Positions 23,560-32,713 of a stretch of 64,000 bases of DNA are shown here, piece after piece. The DNA is taken from the NCBI RefSeq assembly GCF_014650875.1, contig NZ_BMVU01000016.1:62001-126000 (forward strand), written 5' to 3'. The notes under the pieces are model-generated. The model searched no databases. It saw only the letters and a program-made list of their open reading frames with translations, and was not told the DNA's origin. Both the position numbers and the translations under genes were made by a program. Position 1 is the first letter of the stretch, and each line of letters begins with the position of its first letter. This DNA is from Streptomyces minutiscleroticus (GTDB lineage Bacteria; Actinomycetota; Actinomycetes; Streptomycetales; Streptomycetaceae).

Positions 23560-24609
23560 TCAGCCGGACAGGACGTCCAGCAGCCGGTCCACGTCCGCGT
23601 CCGTGTTGTACAGGTGGAACGCCGCCCTCAGGTTGCCCGCGCGGTCGGAGACCTCCACCCCGGCGCGGCTCAGCTCCGGCTGCCGCCGGCCCAGGCCGGG
23701 CACCGACACGATCGGCGAGCCGGGCGCGGGCACCGGCTCGGCGCCCAGGGAGGCCAGTCCCGCGCGGAAGCGCTCGGCGAGCGCCAGGTCGTGGGCGTGC
23801 ACGGTCTCGACGCCGATCCGCTCGACCAGTTCCAGGGAGTGCCGGGCGCCCGCGTACGCCAGCAGGCTCGGGCTCTCGTCGAAGCGCCGCGCGGAGCGGG
23901 CGAGTTCCTCCACGGGGCCGTAGCAGCTGTCCCACGGCCGCTCCCCCGCCACCCAGCCGGCGAACAGCGGGGTGATCCCGCCGAGGTCCTCCGGGACCAC
24001 GAAGAAGGCCACGCCGCGCGGGCAGAGCAGCCACTTGAAGGCGACGGACGCCACGTAGTCGTACGCGCCGGCGTCGAGCGGGAGCCAGCCGGCGGCCTGG
24101 GAGGCGTCCACGTAGGTGCGCGCGCCGTGCGCGCGGGCCGCCGACGCGATCGCGGCCAGGTCGGCGACCCGGCCGTCCGCGGACTGCGCGGCGCTGACCG
24201 CGACCAGGGCGGTGCCGGGCCGCACGGACTCCGCGACCTCCTCCAGCGGCACGGCGCGCACCTTGAGGTCGCCGCGGACGTGGAAGGGGTTCACGGTCGA
24301 GCTGAAGTCGCCCTCGGCGGTGAGGACCTCGGCGCCCGGGGGCAGGGACGCGGCGAGCAGGCCGGTGTAGACGGCGACGGACGCGCCGGCCGCGACGCGG
24401 TGCGCGGGCACGCCGAGCAGCCGGGCGAAGGCGGCGCGGGCGGCCTCGACGTCGGCGAACATGTCGAGCGGCCGCCCGTCGGCCACGGACTGCGCGGCGT
24501 CGTGCAGCGCGGCGACCGTGCGGGCGGGCAGGAGCCCGACGCTGGCGCTGTTCAGGTAGGTGGTCTGGGGAGCGAACTCGGTACGGACGAGGTTCTCCGG
24601 AGTCTCCAT
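23560..24609 (-). CDS. Class V aminotransferase, cysteine desulfurase/selenocysteine lyase-like
   Basis: 349 residues of fold type I. PLP lysine lies in SVAFKWLLCPRGVAFF, and YVDASQAAGWLPLD holds the PLP Asp. The N-terminus YLNSASVGLLPARTV is the usual substrate loop. The C-terminal region SDRAGNLRAAFHLYNTDADVD matches desulfurase-like proteins. It lacks the long catalytic cysteine loop of IscS, so activity could be an isopenicillin-N-epimerase-like or kynureninase-like reaction. An AT-rich stretch (24647-24662) upstream probably holds its promoter. Confidence 0.83.
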   Translation of the reverse strand: METPENLVRTEFAPQTTYLNSASVGLLPARTVAALHDAAQSVADGRPLDMFADVEAARAAFARLLGVPAHRVAAGASVAVYTGLLAASLPPGAEVLTAEGDFSSTVNPFHVRGDLKVRAVPLEEVAESVRPGTALVAVSAAQSADGRVADLAAIASAARAHGARTYVDASQAAGWLPLDAGAYDYVASVAFKWLLCPRGVAFFVVPEDLGGITPLFAGWVAGERPWDSCYGPVEELARSARRFDESPSLLAYAGARHSLELVERIGVETVHAHDLALAERFRAGLASLGAEPVPAPGSPIVSVPGLGRRQPELSRAGVEVSDRAGNLRAAFHLYNTDADVDRLLDVLSG

Positions 24610-24721
24610 GCCCCCACTGTGCGGTTCCGGCCCGGCGCCGGTCCATCACATATATCTGCGCAATACAGCCAAGGAACGCTTATGACAGGTCCTGAGCTGC
24701 GGCGTTGTCCTCGAAGAAGGG

Positions 24722-24750
24722 GCGCGGCCGGGGCGGTTCCCCGGCCGCGC
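24722..24750 (-). terminator. Terminator after the DsbA-like gene
   Basis: A perfect 12-base-pair stem (24722-24733 with 24739-24750) with a 5-base loop sits 7 bases past the stop at 24757. Read on the minus strand it is followed by ccccttctt. Confidence 0.8.
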
Positions 24751-24756
24751 ACCGGG

Positions 24757-25473
24757 TCAGCCCCGCTCCGGCACCGCGCACCCGTCCGGGCCGCAGGCGT
24801 CCGCGCCGCCGTCCTGGAGGAGCTGCAGCGGGGAGCGGCTGCCCCACGCCTGCTCCAGCGCCTGGGCGAAGACCTCGGCGGGCTGGGCGCCGGAGACGCC
24901 GTAGCGGCGGTCGAGGACGAAGAAGGGCACGCCGGTGGCGCCCAGTTCGGCGGCCTCGCGCTCGTCGGCGCGCACGGCGTCGGCGTACGCGGCGGGGTCG
25001 GCGAGGACCGCGCGGGCGGCGTCCGCGTCGAGCCCGGCGGCCACGGCCAGCTCCACGAGGCGCTCGTCGCCGTCGAAGACGCTGCGCTCCTCGGCGAAGT
25101 TGGCGCGGTACAGCAGCCCGAGCAGCTCGTCCTGGCGGCCCTGCTCCTTGGCGAAGTGCAGCAGCCGGTGCATGTCGAAGGTGTTGCCGGTGTCGCGGCC
25201 CTCGGCGCGGTACTCCAGGCCCTCGGAGGCGGCGTTCCGCCCGAGGTTGCGCTCGGCGTCCCGGGCCTGCTCCTCGCTCATGCCGTACTTCTTGGCGAGC
25301 ATCGGCAGGACGGCCTCGGTGCGGCCCTTGGCGCGGCCCGGGTCGAGCTCGAAGGAGCGGTGCACCACCTCGACGTCGTCCCGGTGCGGGAAGGCGGCCA
25401 GGGCCTTCTCGAAGCGGGCCTTGCCCACGTAGCACCACGGGCAGGCGATGTCGCTCCAGATCTCGACGCGCAT
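24757..25473 (-). CDS. DsbA-family oxidoreductase (FrnE type)
   Basis: 238 residues with a thioredoxin-like fold. The active-site motif CPWC lies at residues 11-14 in SDIACPWCYVGKARFE, and the cis-Pro region is GATGVPFFVLDRRYGVSGAQP. No signal peptide, so it is cytoplasmic, as FrnE proteins are. The C-terminus adds a second cysteine pair (ACGPDGCAVP), perhaps for metal or for resolving the disulfide. A TGAACGTTCA palindrome lies 54 bases upstream of the start. Confidence 0.9.
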   Translation of the reverse strand: MRVEIWSDIACPWCYVGKARFEKALAAFPHRDDVEVVHRSFELDPGRAKGRTEAVLPMLAKKYGMSEEQARDAERNLGRNAASEGLEYRAEGRDTGNTFDMHRLLHFAKEQGRQDELLGLLYRANFAEERSVFDGDERLVELAVAAGLDADAARAVLADPAAYADAVRADEREAAELGATGVPFFVLDRRYGVSGAQPAEVFAQALEQAWGSRSPLQLLQDGGADACGPDGCAVPERG

Positions 25474-25526
25474 TCCTCGGCTTCTCTCGGCTCGTACGGG
25501 TGCGGAGACACCCTCCGCCGAGTACG

Positions 25527-25536
25527 TGAACGTTCA
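25527..25536. promoter_or_regulatory. TGAACGTTCA palindrome upstream of the DsbA-like gene
   Basis: A perfect 10-base palindrome lies between the end of the ketoglutarate semialdehyde dehydrogenase gene and the DsbA-like start, next to that gene's terminator. It might be an operator; no partner regulator is visible. Confidence 0.35.
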
Positions 25537-25544
25537 AGCGGCAT

Positions 25545-25583
25545 GGCTCATTCCCCGGCCGGCGCGCGGCCGGGGAACGAGCC
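25545..25583 (-). terminator. Terminator after ketoglutarate semialdehyde dehydrogenase
   Basis: Arms 25545-25560 and 25568-25583 pair at 15 of 16 positions with a 7-base loop, 26 bases past the stop at 25609. It is one of the strongest hairpins in the window. Confidence 0.8.
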
Positions 25584-25608
25584 GTGGTCGTCCGCGGACC
25601 GGACCGGG

Positions 25609-27141
25609 TCAGCGCTCCAGGCGGCCGTCGTAGCGGCGCGGCAGGCCCAGCGGGTTGTCGTCGCGCAGCTCCGGCGGGAGCAGGGCCTCGGGCGCGTTCT
25701 GGTAGGCGACCGGGCGCAGCCAGCGCTCGATGGCCGTGCCGCCGACCGAGGTGGAGGTCGACGTGGTCGCCGGGTACGGGCCGCCGTGGTGCTGGGCGGG
25801 GGCGACGGCGACGCCGGTGGGCCAGCCGTTGACCAGGACGCGGCCCGCGAGCGGGGTCAGCTCGGCGAGGATCTCGGCGCCGCGGCCCTCGCCCGCGGCC
25901 TCCTCGGTGGACAGGTGCACGGTCGCGGTGAGGTTGCCGGGCAGGCGGGACAGGACCGCCTTGGCCTGGTCGTCGTCCTCGTAGCGGGCGACGACCGTGA
26001 TCGGGCCGAAGCACTCCTCCAGGAGCAGGTCGTGCGCGCCGCCCCCGGTGGCCAGGCGGTCGGCCGGGACGGTCAGGAAGCCGGGGCTGACGCTGTGCTC
26101 GCCGCCCGCGCCCGGGGTCACCGGGGACTCCACGTCGGGGAGTGCGGCGCGCTCGGCGACGCCGGCGAGGAAGTTGTCGCGCATGCGGTGGTCGAGCAGG
26201 ACCCCGGCGTCGGTGTCGCTGACGGCCTCCGTGAGGGACTTGACCAGGCGGTCGCCGGCCGCGCCCGCCGGGGCCAGGACCAGGCCGGGCTTCACGCAGA
26301 ACTGGCCGACGCCCATCGTCATCGAGCCCGCGAGGCCGGAGCCGATCGCCTCGGCGCGCTCGGCTGCCGCGGCCTCGGTGACCACGACCGGGTTGAGGGA
26401 GCCGAGCTCGCCGTGGAACGGGATCGGCACGGGCCGGGCGGCCGCCGCGTCGAACAGGGCGCGGCCGCCGCGGACCGAGCCGGTGAAGCCGGCCGCCGCG
26501 ACGAGCGGGTGCTCGACCAGCTCGACGCCCGCCTCGAAGCCGTGGACCAGGCCGACGACGCCCTCGGGGACGCCGTGCTCCGTCGCGGCGCGGCGCAGCA
26601 GCGCCGCGACCAGCTCGGACAGCCCCGGGTGGTCCGGGTGGGCCTTCACGACGACCGGGCAGCCCGCGGCGAGCGCGCTCGCGGTGTCGCCGCCCGCGAC
26701 CGAGAAGGCGAAGGGGAAGTTCGAGGCCGAGTACACGGCGACGACGCCCAGCGGGACCTTGTAGCGGCGCAGGTCCGGGACCGGCGGGGTCGCGGTGTCG
26801 TCGGGGTGGTCGATGACGACGTCGAGGAAGGCGCCCTCGTCGACGATGTCCGCGAAGGCCCGCAGCTGGTAGCAGGTACGGGCGAGCTCGCCCGTGAGCC
26901 GGACCGGGCCGAGCGCGGTCTCGGCGTCGGCCACCTCCACGAGCTGCTCCTTCGCCCCCTCCAGGCGGTCCGCCGCGGTGCGCAGGAAGGCCGCGCGGAC
27001 CGTGCGGTCGGCGAGGGCGGACCGGGCCGCGTGGGCCGCGCGGACGGCGGAGTCCACCTCCTGGGCCGTGGCCTCCACCGCAACCTGCTCGCGCTGCTTC
27101 CCGGTACGGGGGTCGACACTCCAGACTGGTGCTGCTGCCAC
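25609..27141 (-). CDS. 2-Ketoglutarate semialdehyde dehydrogenase (aldehyde dehydrogenase family)
   Basis: 510 residues. It resembles the NADP-linked enzymes that oxidise 2-ketoglutarate semialdehyde to 2-ketoglutarate, the final step of non-phosphorylative sugar-acid pathways. Visible marks: YSASNFPFAFSVAGGD, VVVKAHPDHPGLSE, GFTGSVRGGRAL, HGELGSLNPVVV (general base Glu) and the catalytic Cys in GVGQFCVKPGL. GTG with GGAGGG 8 bases upstream. The IclR regulator is divergent with an operator between them. The enzyme would complete the pathways encoded at 44226-50968, although it is 20 kb away. Confidence 0.88.
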   Translation of the reverse strand: MAAAPVWSVDPRTGKQREQVAVEATAQEVDSAVRAAHAARSALADRTVRAAFLRTAADRLEGAKEQLVEVADAETALGPVRLTGELARTCYQLRAFADIVDEGAFLDVVIDHPDDTATPPVPDLRRYKVPLGVVAVYSASNFPFAFSVAGGDTASALAAGCPVVVKAHPDHPGLSELVAALLRRAATEHGVPEGVVGLVHGFEAGVELVEHPLVAAAGFTGSVRGGRALFDAAAARPVPIPFHGELGSLNPVVVTEAAAAERAEAIGSGLAGSMTMGVGQFCVKPGLVLAPAGAAGDRLVKSLTEAVSDTDAGVLLDHRMRDNFLAGVAERAALPDVESPVTPGAGGEHSVSPGFLTVPADRLATGGGAHDLLLEECFGPITVVARYEDDDQAKAVLSRLPGNLTATVHLSTEEAAGEGRGAEILAELTPLAGRVLVNGWPTGVAVAPAQHHGGPYPATTSTSTSVGGTAIERWLRPVAYQNAPEALLPPELRDDNPLGLPRRYDGRLER

Positions 27142-27193
27142 CGCGGGTCCCTCCAGATGTGATGCCGCAGTTCTCGTGTCACCCACCAGCGGT

Positions 27194-27209
27194 GTTCGAT
27201 ATGCTGAAC
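27194..27209. promoter_or_regulatory. IclR-type operator between the dehydrogenase and its regulator
   Basis: GTTC-N8-GAAC (gttcgatatgctgaac) is a perfect half-site inverted repeat with an AT-rich centre, the usual shape of IclR-family sites. It lies 53 bases upstream of the dehydrogenase start and 63 bases upstream of the regulator start, so it could control both. Confidence 0.65.
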
Positions 27210-27271
27210 GCTGTCTCCATGGGTGAATGTCCAGGGAGACTATTTCCCGTCGAGCGAAGGGGTCAAGGGCG

Positions 27272-28045
27272 ATGGCGGCAGTCGAGACGGGCAGTGGTTC
27301 GCAGGTCAAGTCCGCGGTGCGGACCGTGGAGCTGCTGGAGTACTTCGCGGGCCGGCCCGGCATGCACTCGCTGGCCTCCGTCCAGGAGGCCGTGGGCTAC
27401 CCGAAGTCCAGCCTCTACATGCTGCTGCGCACCCTGGTCGACCTGGGCTGGGTGGAGACGGACGCGACCGGCACCCGGTACGGCATCGGCGTGCGCGCGC
27501 TGCTGGTCGGCACCTCCTACATCGACGGCGACGAGGTGGTCGCGGCGGCCCGGCCGACCCTGGACCGGCTCTCCGACGACACCACCGAGACCATCCACCT
27601 CGCCCGCCTCGACGGCACGAACGTGGTCTACCTCGCCACCCGCCAGTCCCAGCACTACCTGCGCCCCTTCACCCGCGTCGGGCGCCGGCTGCCCGCCCAC
27701 TCGACCTCCCTGGGCAAGGCGCTGCTGGCCACGCACACCGACGAGCAGGTGCGCAAGCTGCTCCCGGAGACGCTGCCCGCGCTGACCGAGCACACCATCA
27801 CCGACCGCGAGAAGCTCATCGAGGAGCTGCACCAGGTGCGCGAGCAGGGCTTCGCCGTGGACCGCGAGGAGAACACGCTCGGCCTGCGCTGCTTCGGCGT
27901 CGCGATCCCCTACCGCACGCCCGCCCGGGACGCCGTCAGCTGCTCGGTGCCGGTGGCGCGGCTGACGCCCGCCCACGAGCAGACGGTCAAGGACGCGCTG
28001 TTCGACGCGCGCGACCGGCTCACCCTGGCGACCCGGAGGCTGTGA
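27272..28045 (+). CDS. IclR-family transcriptional regulator
   Basis: 257 residues. The N-terminal winged helix (VKSAVRTVELLEYFA ... ASVQEAVGYPKSSLYMLLRTL) is followed by an effector domain with LPAHSTSLGKALLA and the C-terminal ENTLGLRCFGVAIPYR segment typical of IclR. ATG at 27272 is preferred for its GAAGGGG site 9 bases upstream; an in-frame ATG at 27227 lacks one. It probably senses a sugar-acid intermediate and controls the divergent dehydrogenase. Confidence 0.92.
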   Translation: MAAVETGSGSQVKSAVRTVELLEYFAGRPGMHSLASVQEAVGYPKSSLYMLLRTLVDLGWVETDATGTRYGIGVRALLVGTSYIDGDEVVAAARPTLDRLSDDTTETIHLARLDGTNVVYLATRQSQHYLRPFTRVGRRLPAHSTSLGKALLATHTDEQVRKLLPETLPALTEHTITDREKLIEELHQVREQGFAVDREENTLGLRCFGVAIPYRTPARDAVSCSVPVARLTPAHEQTVKDALFDARDRLTLATRRL

Positions 28046-28048
28046 GCC

Positions 28049-28516
28049 GTGGAGGTCGAGCTGCGCGAGGTGCACGACAGCGACCTGCCGGTGTTCTACC
28101 GGCAGATGAACGACCCCGAGGCCGTCCGCATGGCCGCCTTCACCGCCCCGGACCCGGCCGACCGGACCGCCTTCGACGCCCACTGGGAGCGGCTGCGCGC
28201 CTCCCGCGACGTGGTCCGCACGGTCCTCGCCGACGGCGACGTGGTGGGCAGCGCCGCGGTGTACGGAGAGCCCGGCGAACGCGAGGTCACGTACTGGATC
28301 GACCGCGCCTACTGGGGCCGCGGCATCGCCACCGCCGCGCTGCGCGCCCTGCTCGCCGCCGTCCCGGAGCGCCCGCTGTACGCGCGCGCGGCGGCCGACA
28401 ACGCCGCCTCGCGCAGGGTCCTGGAGAAGTGCGGGTTCCGCCTCACCGCGCGGGCCCGGGGGTACGCCGAGGCGCGCGGCGAGGAGATCGACGAGGTCGT
28501 CCTGGCGCTGCGGTGA
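28049..28516 (+). CDS. GNAT-family N-acetyltransferase
   Basis: 155 residues with the acetyl-CoA motif of the RimJ/RimL-like group: VTYWIDRAYWGRGIATAALRALL and NAASRRVLEKCGFR. It starts 3 bases after the IclR stop, so it is probably co-transcribed. The acceptor substrate is not known. Confidence 0.87.
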   Translation: MEVELREVHDSDLPVFYRQMNDPEAVRMAAFTAPDPADRTAFDAHWERLRASRDVVRTVLADGDVVGSAAVYGEPGEREVTYWIDRAYWGRGIATAALRALLAAVPERPLYARAAADNAASRRVLEKCGFRLTARARGYAEARGEEIDEVVLALR

Positions 28517-28588
28517 CCCCACGGGCCCGGAATCCGGCGCCCCGGGAGCCCACCGTCCCCGGGGACCGGCCGGTTTCATGAAGGGCAC

Positions 28589-30106
28589 ATGAGAAAACGG
28601 ACGGAAGGGAACGATCCGTCCCCCTCGGCTCGTCCTTCCGTCGGGATGAACAAGACGATCAGGCGCGCATCGGTCTTCACGCTGCTGCTCGTGCTCGCCC
28701 TGCTGGTCAGGGCGACGTGGGTGCAGTTCTACGAGGGCCGGGCACTCGCGGACGACACGGACAACCGCCGGGTGGCGATCGAGCGGTACGCCCACCCGCT
28801 GGGCGACATCATCGTGGCCGGGGACGCCGTCACCGGCTCCGAGCGGACCAGCGGCGGCGACCTCGCCTACCGGCGCTCGTACCCGGACGGCGGCCTCTAC
28901 GCGGCCGTGACCGGCTACAGCTCGCAGGTGTACGGGGCGACGCAGCTGGAGGGCATCTACAAGGACCTGCTGGACGGCACGGACGACCGGCTGCGCGACC
29001 CCCTCGGGGTCCTCACCGACGAGCGCGCCGACCCGGGCGACGTGGTCACCACGATCGACCCGGCCGTGCAGAGGGCCGGGTACGAGGCGCTGGGCGGCAA
29101 GAAGGGCGCGGCCGTCGCGATCGACCCGAGGACCGGGAGGATCCTCGCGGTCGTCTCCACCCCGTCGTACGACCCCTCGCGGATCAGCGGGACCACGAGC
29201 TCGGACGCGGCCGCCTGGAAGGAGCTGACCGAGGACTCCGACAAGCCGATGACGAACCGGGCGCTGCGCCGGCCGCTGCCGCCGGGCTCGACGTTCAAGC
29301 TGGTGGTCGCGGCCGCCGCGCTGGAGGACGGGCTGTACACGTCCGTGGACCAGAGGACCGACAGCGAGAACCCGTACACGCTGCCGGGCACGACGACCGT
29401 GCTGCGCAACGAGAGCGCGTCGGCGCCCTGCGAGAACGCCACGATCCGGGTGGCGCTGCAGTACTCCTGCAACAACGTCTTCGCGAAGATGGCCGTCGAG
29501 CTGGGCGAGGACAGGCTGAGGGCGATGGCGGAGAAGTTCGGCTTCAACGACGGCACGCAGGACGTGCCGGTGCGGGCGTACGCGAGCGTCTACCCCTCGG
29601 ACATGGAGGAGTCGCAGGTCGGCCTGACCGGCATCGGCCAGTTCGACGTGACGGCGACGCCGCTGCAGATGGCCATGGTCTCCGCCGCCCTCGCCAACGG
29701 CGGCGAGCTGGTCTCGCCCCACATGGTGTCCACGATCGAGGACGCGGACGGCACGACCCTGGAGGACTACGACGACGCGGCGAAGACCACACGCGTCGTC
29801 CGCTCCGGCACCGCGGAGCAGCTCAGGTCCGCCATGCAAACGGTCGTCGAGGAGGGCACGGGCACGAACGCGCGGATCTCCGGCGCCACCGTCGGCGGCA
29901 AGACGGGCACGGCCCAGCACGGCGAGAACAACAGCAAGACGCCGTACGCCTGGTTCACCTCCTACGCCACCTCCGACTCCACCGGTGCGGAGGTCGCCGT
30001 CGCGGTGGTGGTCGAGCAGTCCGACGCGGCGCGATCCGAGGTCAGCGGCAACGGCCTGGCGGCGCCGGTGGCCAGGGCGATGATGCAGGCGGCGCTGCGG
30101 GACTGA
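28589..30106 (+). CDS. Penicillin-binding protein 2-like transpeptidase
   Basis: 505 residues with one N-terminal membrane anchor (ASVFTLLLVLALLVRATWVQ) and a penicillin-binding domain. Active-site motifs are SxxK as GSTFK (Ser234), SxN as YSCNNVF and KTG as GGKTGTAQ. It crosslinks peptidoglycan at the outer membrane face. The N-terminal region is short compared with FtsI, like the actinobacterial PbpA group. The start at 28589 has GAAGGG very close (3 bases); ATG at 28646 is an alternative with no clear site. A terminator follows. Confidence 0.92.
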   Translation: MRKRTEGNDPSPSARPSVGMNKTIRRASVFTLLLVLALLVRATWVQFYEGRALADDTDNRRVAIERYAHPLGDIIVAGDAVTGSERTSGGDLAYRRSYPDGGLYAAVTGYSSQVYGATQLEGIYKDLLDGTDDRLRDPLGVLTDERADPGDVVTTIDPAVQRAGYEALGGKKGAAVAIDPRTGRILAVVSTPSYDPSRISGTTSSDAAAWKELTEDSDKPMTNRALRRPLPPGSTFKLVVAAAALEDGLYTSVDQRTDSENPYTLPGTTTVLRNESASAPCENATIRVALQYSCNNVFAKMAVELGEDRLRAMAEKFGFNDGTQDVPVRAYASVYPSDMEESQVGLTGIGQFDVTATPLQMAMVSAALANGGELVSPHMVSTIEDADGTTLEDYDDAAKTTRVVRSGTAEQLRSAMQTVVEEGTGTNARISGATVGGKTGTAQHGENNSKTPYAWFTSYATSDSTGAEVAVAVVVEQSDAARSEVSGNGLAAPVARAMMQAALRD

Positions 30107-30121
30107 CCCCCGGCGCGGCAA

Positions 30122-30152
30122 AGGGCCGCCCCCGGTGCGCCGGGGCGGCCCT
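30122..30152. terminator. Bidirectional terminator between the PBP and purine permease genes
   Basis: Arms 30122-30135 and 30140-30152 form 13 pairs with one bulged C and a 4-base loop. The neighbouring genes converge and their stops lie 16 and 22 bases away. Confidence 0.8.
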
Positions 30153-30173
30153 CCGCCGCGTGCGGCTCCGCGG

Positions 30174-31625
30174 TCACCGCACCCCGAGCAGCTGCTCCAC
30201 GGGGTCGATCGCGAAGTAGACCAGGAAGAGCGCCGAGGTGCCCCACAGCAGCCAGTGGACCTCCCTGGCCCGGCCGAGGACGGTCTTGAGGAGCACGTAG
30301 GACAGGAAGCCGGCGCCGATGCCGTTGGTGATCGAGTAGGTGAACGGCATCACGGCGATGGTGAGGAAGGCCGGGACGGCGATCTCGTAGCGGTCCCAGT
30401 CGATGTGCTTGACCTGGGTCATCATCAGGAAGCCGACCGCGACCAGGGCGGGGGCGGCGGCCTGGAGCGGGACGACGGTCAGCAGCGGGGTGAGGAACAG
30501 CGCGAGGGCGAACAGGCCGCCGGTGACGAGGTTGGCGAAGCCCGTGCGCGCGCCCTCGCCGACGCCGGCCGCCGACTCGACGTAGGAGGTCGCGGAGGAG
30601 GCGGAGGCCGCGCCGCCCACGACCGCCGCGGCGCCGTCGACGAGCAGCACGCGGCCGAGGTTCGGCACCCGGCCGTCCTCGTCGAGCAGCCCGGCCTCGG
30701 CGCTGACGCCGACGACCGTGCCCATGGTGTCGAAGAAGTCGGACAGCAGCAGGGTGAAGACCAGCAGCACGACCGTGATCGCGCCGGTCCGCCCGAAGGC
30801 CCCGAACAGGCTGAAGTCGCCGAGCAGCCCGAAGTCCGGCGCGGCCACCACGTCGTCGGGGAGCTTCGGAGCGGTCAGGCCCCAGCTCTCCACGTCGGCC
30901 ACCGCCTCGACGGCGATCGCGACGGCCGTCATGGCGGCGATGCCGATGAGCAGGGCGCCCTTGACCCCGCGGGCCAGCAGGGCGACGGTCAGCAGCACGC
31001 CCAGGCAGAAGACGAGGGCCGGCCAGCCGGTGAGCGCGCCGCTCCCGCCGAGCTGCACCGGCACGGTGGTGTGCGCGGCGTCCGGTACGCGGGTGACGAA
31101 GCCCGCGTCGACGAAGCCGATGAACGCGATGAACAGGCCGATGCCGACGCCGGTCGCCTGCTTCAGCGGCTGCGGTATCGCGCGCATGACCGCCTCGCGC
31201 AGCCCGGTCACCACCAGGACGCAGATCAGCAGGCCCTCCAGCACGATCAGGCCCATCGCGTCGTCCCAGCTCATCAGCGGGGCGATCTGGAAGGCGACGA
31301 CGGCGTTGATGCCGAGGCCCGCGGCGAGCGCGAGCGGCAGGTTGCCGCCGACGCCCATGGCCACCGTCGTCACGGCGGCCACGAGGGCGGTGGCGGTGAC
31401 CAGTTGGACGCTGTCGAGCCGCTGCCCGAACCTGTCCTCGGCGCTGCCGAGGACGAGGGGGTTCAGGACGAGGATGTAGGCCATCGTGAAGAACGTGGCG
31501 AAGCCGCCGCGCACTTCACGGCCCAGGGTCGACCCCCGCTCGGAGATCCTGAAGAACCGGTCGACGCGGCTCGCCGCGGGCGGCCCGCCCCCCGGGCGGC
31601 CGGCCGTCTCCTGCGCTGCGGACAT
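30174..31625 (-). CDS. NCS2-family (AzgA-like) purine permease
   Basis: 483 residues with about 12 to 14 membrane segments. FFTMAYILVLNPLVLG near the N-terminus and LLLSDFFDTMGTVVGV and ATSYVESAAGVGEGARTG in the middle mark the AzgA group of adenine/guanine/hypoxanthine proton symporters. GGAGGAG lies before the ATG. The 301 bases upstream (31626-31926), shared with the divergent sigma factor gene, show an AT-richer patch near 31720-31740 but no site I can name. Confidence 0.92.
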   Translation of the reverse strand: MSAAQETAGRPGGGPPAASRVDRFFRISERGSTLGREVRGGFATFFTMAYILVLNPLVLGSAEDRFGQRLDSVQLVTATALVAAVTTVAMGVGGNLPLALAAGLGINAVVAFQIAPLMSWDDAMGLIVLEGLLICVLVVTGLREAVMRAIPQPLKQATGVGIGLFIAFIGFVDAGFVTRVPDAAHTTVPVQLGGSGALTGWPALVFCLGVLLTVALLARGVKGALLIGIAAMTAVAIAVEAVADVESWGLTAPKLPDDVVAAPDFGLLGDFSLFGAFGRTGAITVVLLVFTLLLSDFFDTMGTVVGVSAEAGLLDEDGRVPNLGRVLLVDGAAAVVGGAASASSATSYVESAAGVGEGARTGFANLVTGGLFALALFLTPLLTVVPLQAAAPALVAVGFLMMTQVKHIDWDRYEIAVPAFLTIAVMPFTYSITNGIGAGFLSYVLLKTVLGRAREVHWLLWGTSALFLVYFAIDPVEQLLGVR

Positions 31626-31926
31626 GGCGGATGCTCCTCCGTGCTGACGTGCCCGTCGTACCGGGCGTACGGGTGCGCGTGTGCTGGCTGGATTGTTCCC
31701 GTGGTGAACGGGTTTCGGGTTTTCCCCGTGTTACGGAATGAAGTTCGGCTTGCCAGACGGTGTCCGAGGGACCGCACGCGCACCGATACTTCTCCCGGCT
31801 CCCGTCCGTCCGCCCGTTCCGGGGCGTCCGCCGGTGTCCGGAGGGGCTGTGCACGGCCGTCGTACGCGCCACCGCACGGGCCGCCGGTCCGGCGCGGCAA
31901 CCGGTTCCGACAGGGAGGGGCGCTCC

Positions 31927-32523
31927 GTGGACACGGTCGAGGAGGACTCCGTCCGCGCGGAGTTCCACGCCTTCTTCGCACGGCACCACGCCGAACTGGC
32001 CCGGCAGGCCCGGCTGCTGACGGGCGGGGCGGACGGCGCGGACGACCTGGCGGCGGACGCGCTGCTGGCGCTGTGGTTCCACTGGGACCGGGTGCGCGCG
32101 GCCCGGCACCCGGTGGCGTACGCCCGCGGCGTGGTCGCCCACCTGGCCCGCAGCCGGATCCGCGGCGCCGCGCGCGAGCGCAGGCGGATCGCCCTGTTCT
32201 GCGCGCGGCGCGGCGAGCGGGCCGAGGACCCGGACGTGCCGGCGGTGGTGGACGTCCAGGGGGCGCTGCGCAGACTGCCGTTCCGCAAGCGGGTGTGCGT
32301 GGTGCTGCGCCACGCCTGCGACCTCTCGGAGAAGGAGACCGCGCTGACCCTGGGGGTGACCGTCGGCACGGTCAAGAGCCAGACGTCGAAGGGGGTCGTC
32401 GAGCTGCGGCGGCTGCTGCTCCGCGCGGAGGAGGAGCCCCCGCGCCCCCCGGCGCCGGACGGCCCGGCCGCGCGGAGCGGCCGGGCCCGGCAGGGCGGCC
32501 CGGCCCGTCGCGGCCACGGCTGA
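31927..32523 (+). CDS. ECF-type sigma factor (SigE-like group)
   Basis: 198 residues. Region 2 runs from FHAFFARHHAELARQARLL to AYARGVVAHLARSRIR and region 4 includes LPFRKRVCVVLRHACDLSEKE and LGVTVGTVKSQTSKG. GTG at 31927 follows GGGAGGGG by about 7 bases. A hydrophilic, Pro/Arg/Gly-rich tail of about 30 residues follows. No anti-sigma gene is next to it, unlike the sigma at 22875. A hairpin (32527-32565) follows. Confidence 0.85.
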   Translation: MDTVEEDSVRAEFHAFFARHHAELARQARLLTGGADGADDLAADALLALWFHWDRVRAARHPVAYARGVVAHLARSRIRGAARERRRIALFCARRGERAEDPDVPAVVDVQGALRRLPFRKRVCVVLRHACDLSEKETALTLGVTVGTVKSQTSKGVVELRRLLLRAEEEPPRPPAPDGPAARSGRARQGGPARRGHG

Positions 32524-32526
32524 CAC

Positions 32527-32565
32527 CGCGGTCGCGGCCGGGACGCGGTGCCGACCGCGACCGCG
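32527..32565 (+). terminator. Terminator after the second sigma gene
   Basis: A perfect 11-base-pair stem (32527-32537 with 32555-32565) has a 17-base loop. It begins 4 bases after the stop codon. Confidence 0.65.
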
Positions 32566-32713
32566 TCCCGCCGGGTCCGTGCCCCGCCGGGTCCGCGTCC
32601 CGTCGGCACCGGGTGACGCTGCCGCCCCGGGGCCGCTCGTCCCGGCGCTCCCCGGCCCGGCGCCGACGGCTCGCCGGGACCGACGGCTCACCGGGGCCGG
32701 GGAGGGCCGGGCC

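Noticed and set aside
24681..24760. Possible small plus-strand gene starting ATGACAGGTCC after the AT-rich stretch
   Set aside because: The frame runs through the terminator hairpin into the antisense of the DsbA-like gene and gives an Arg-rich peptide with no features.
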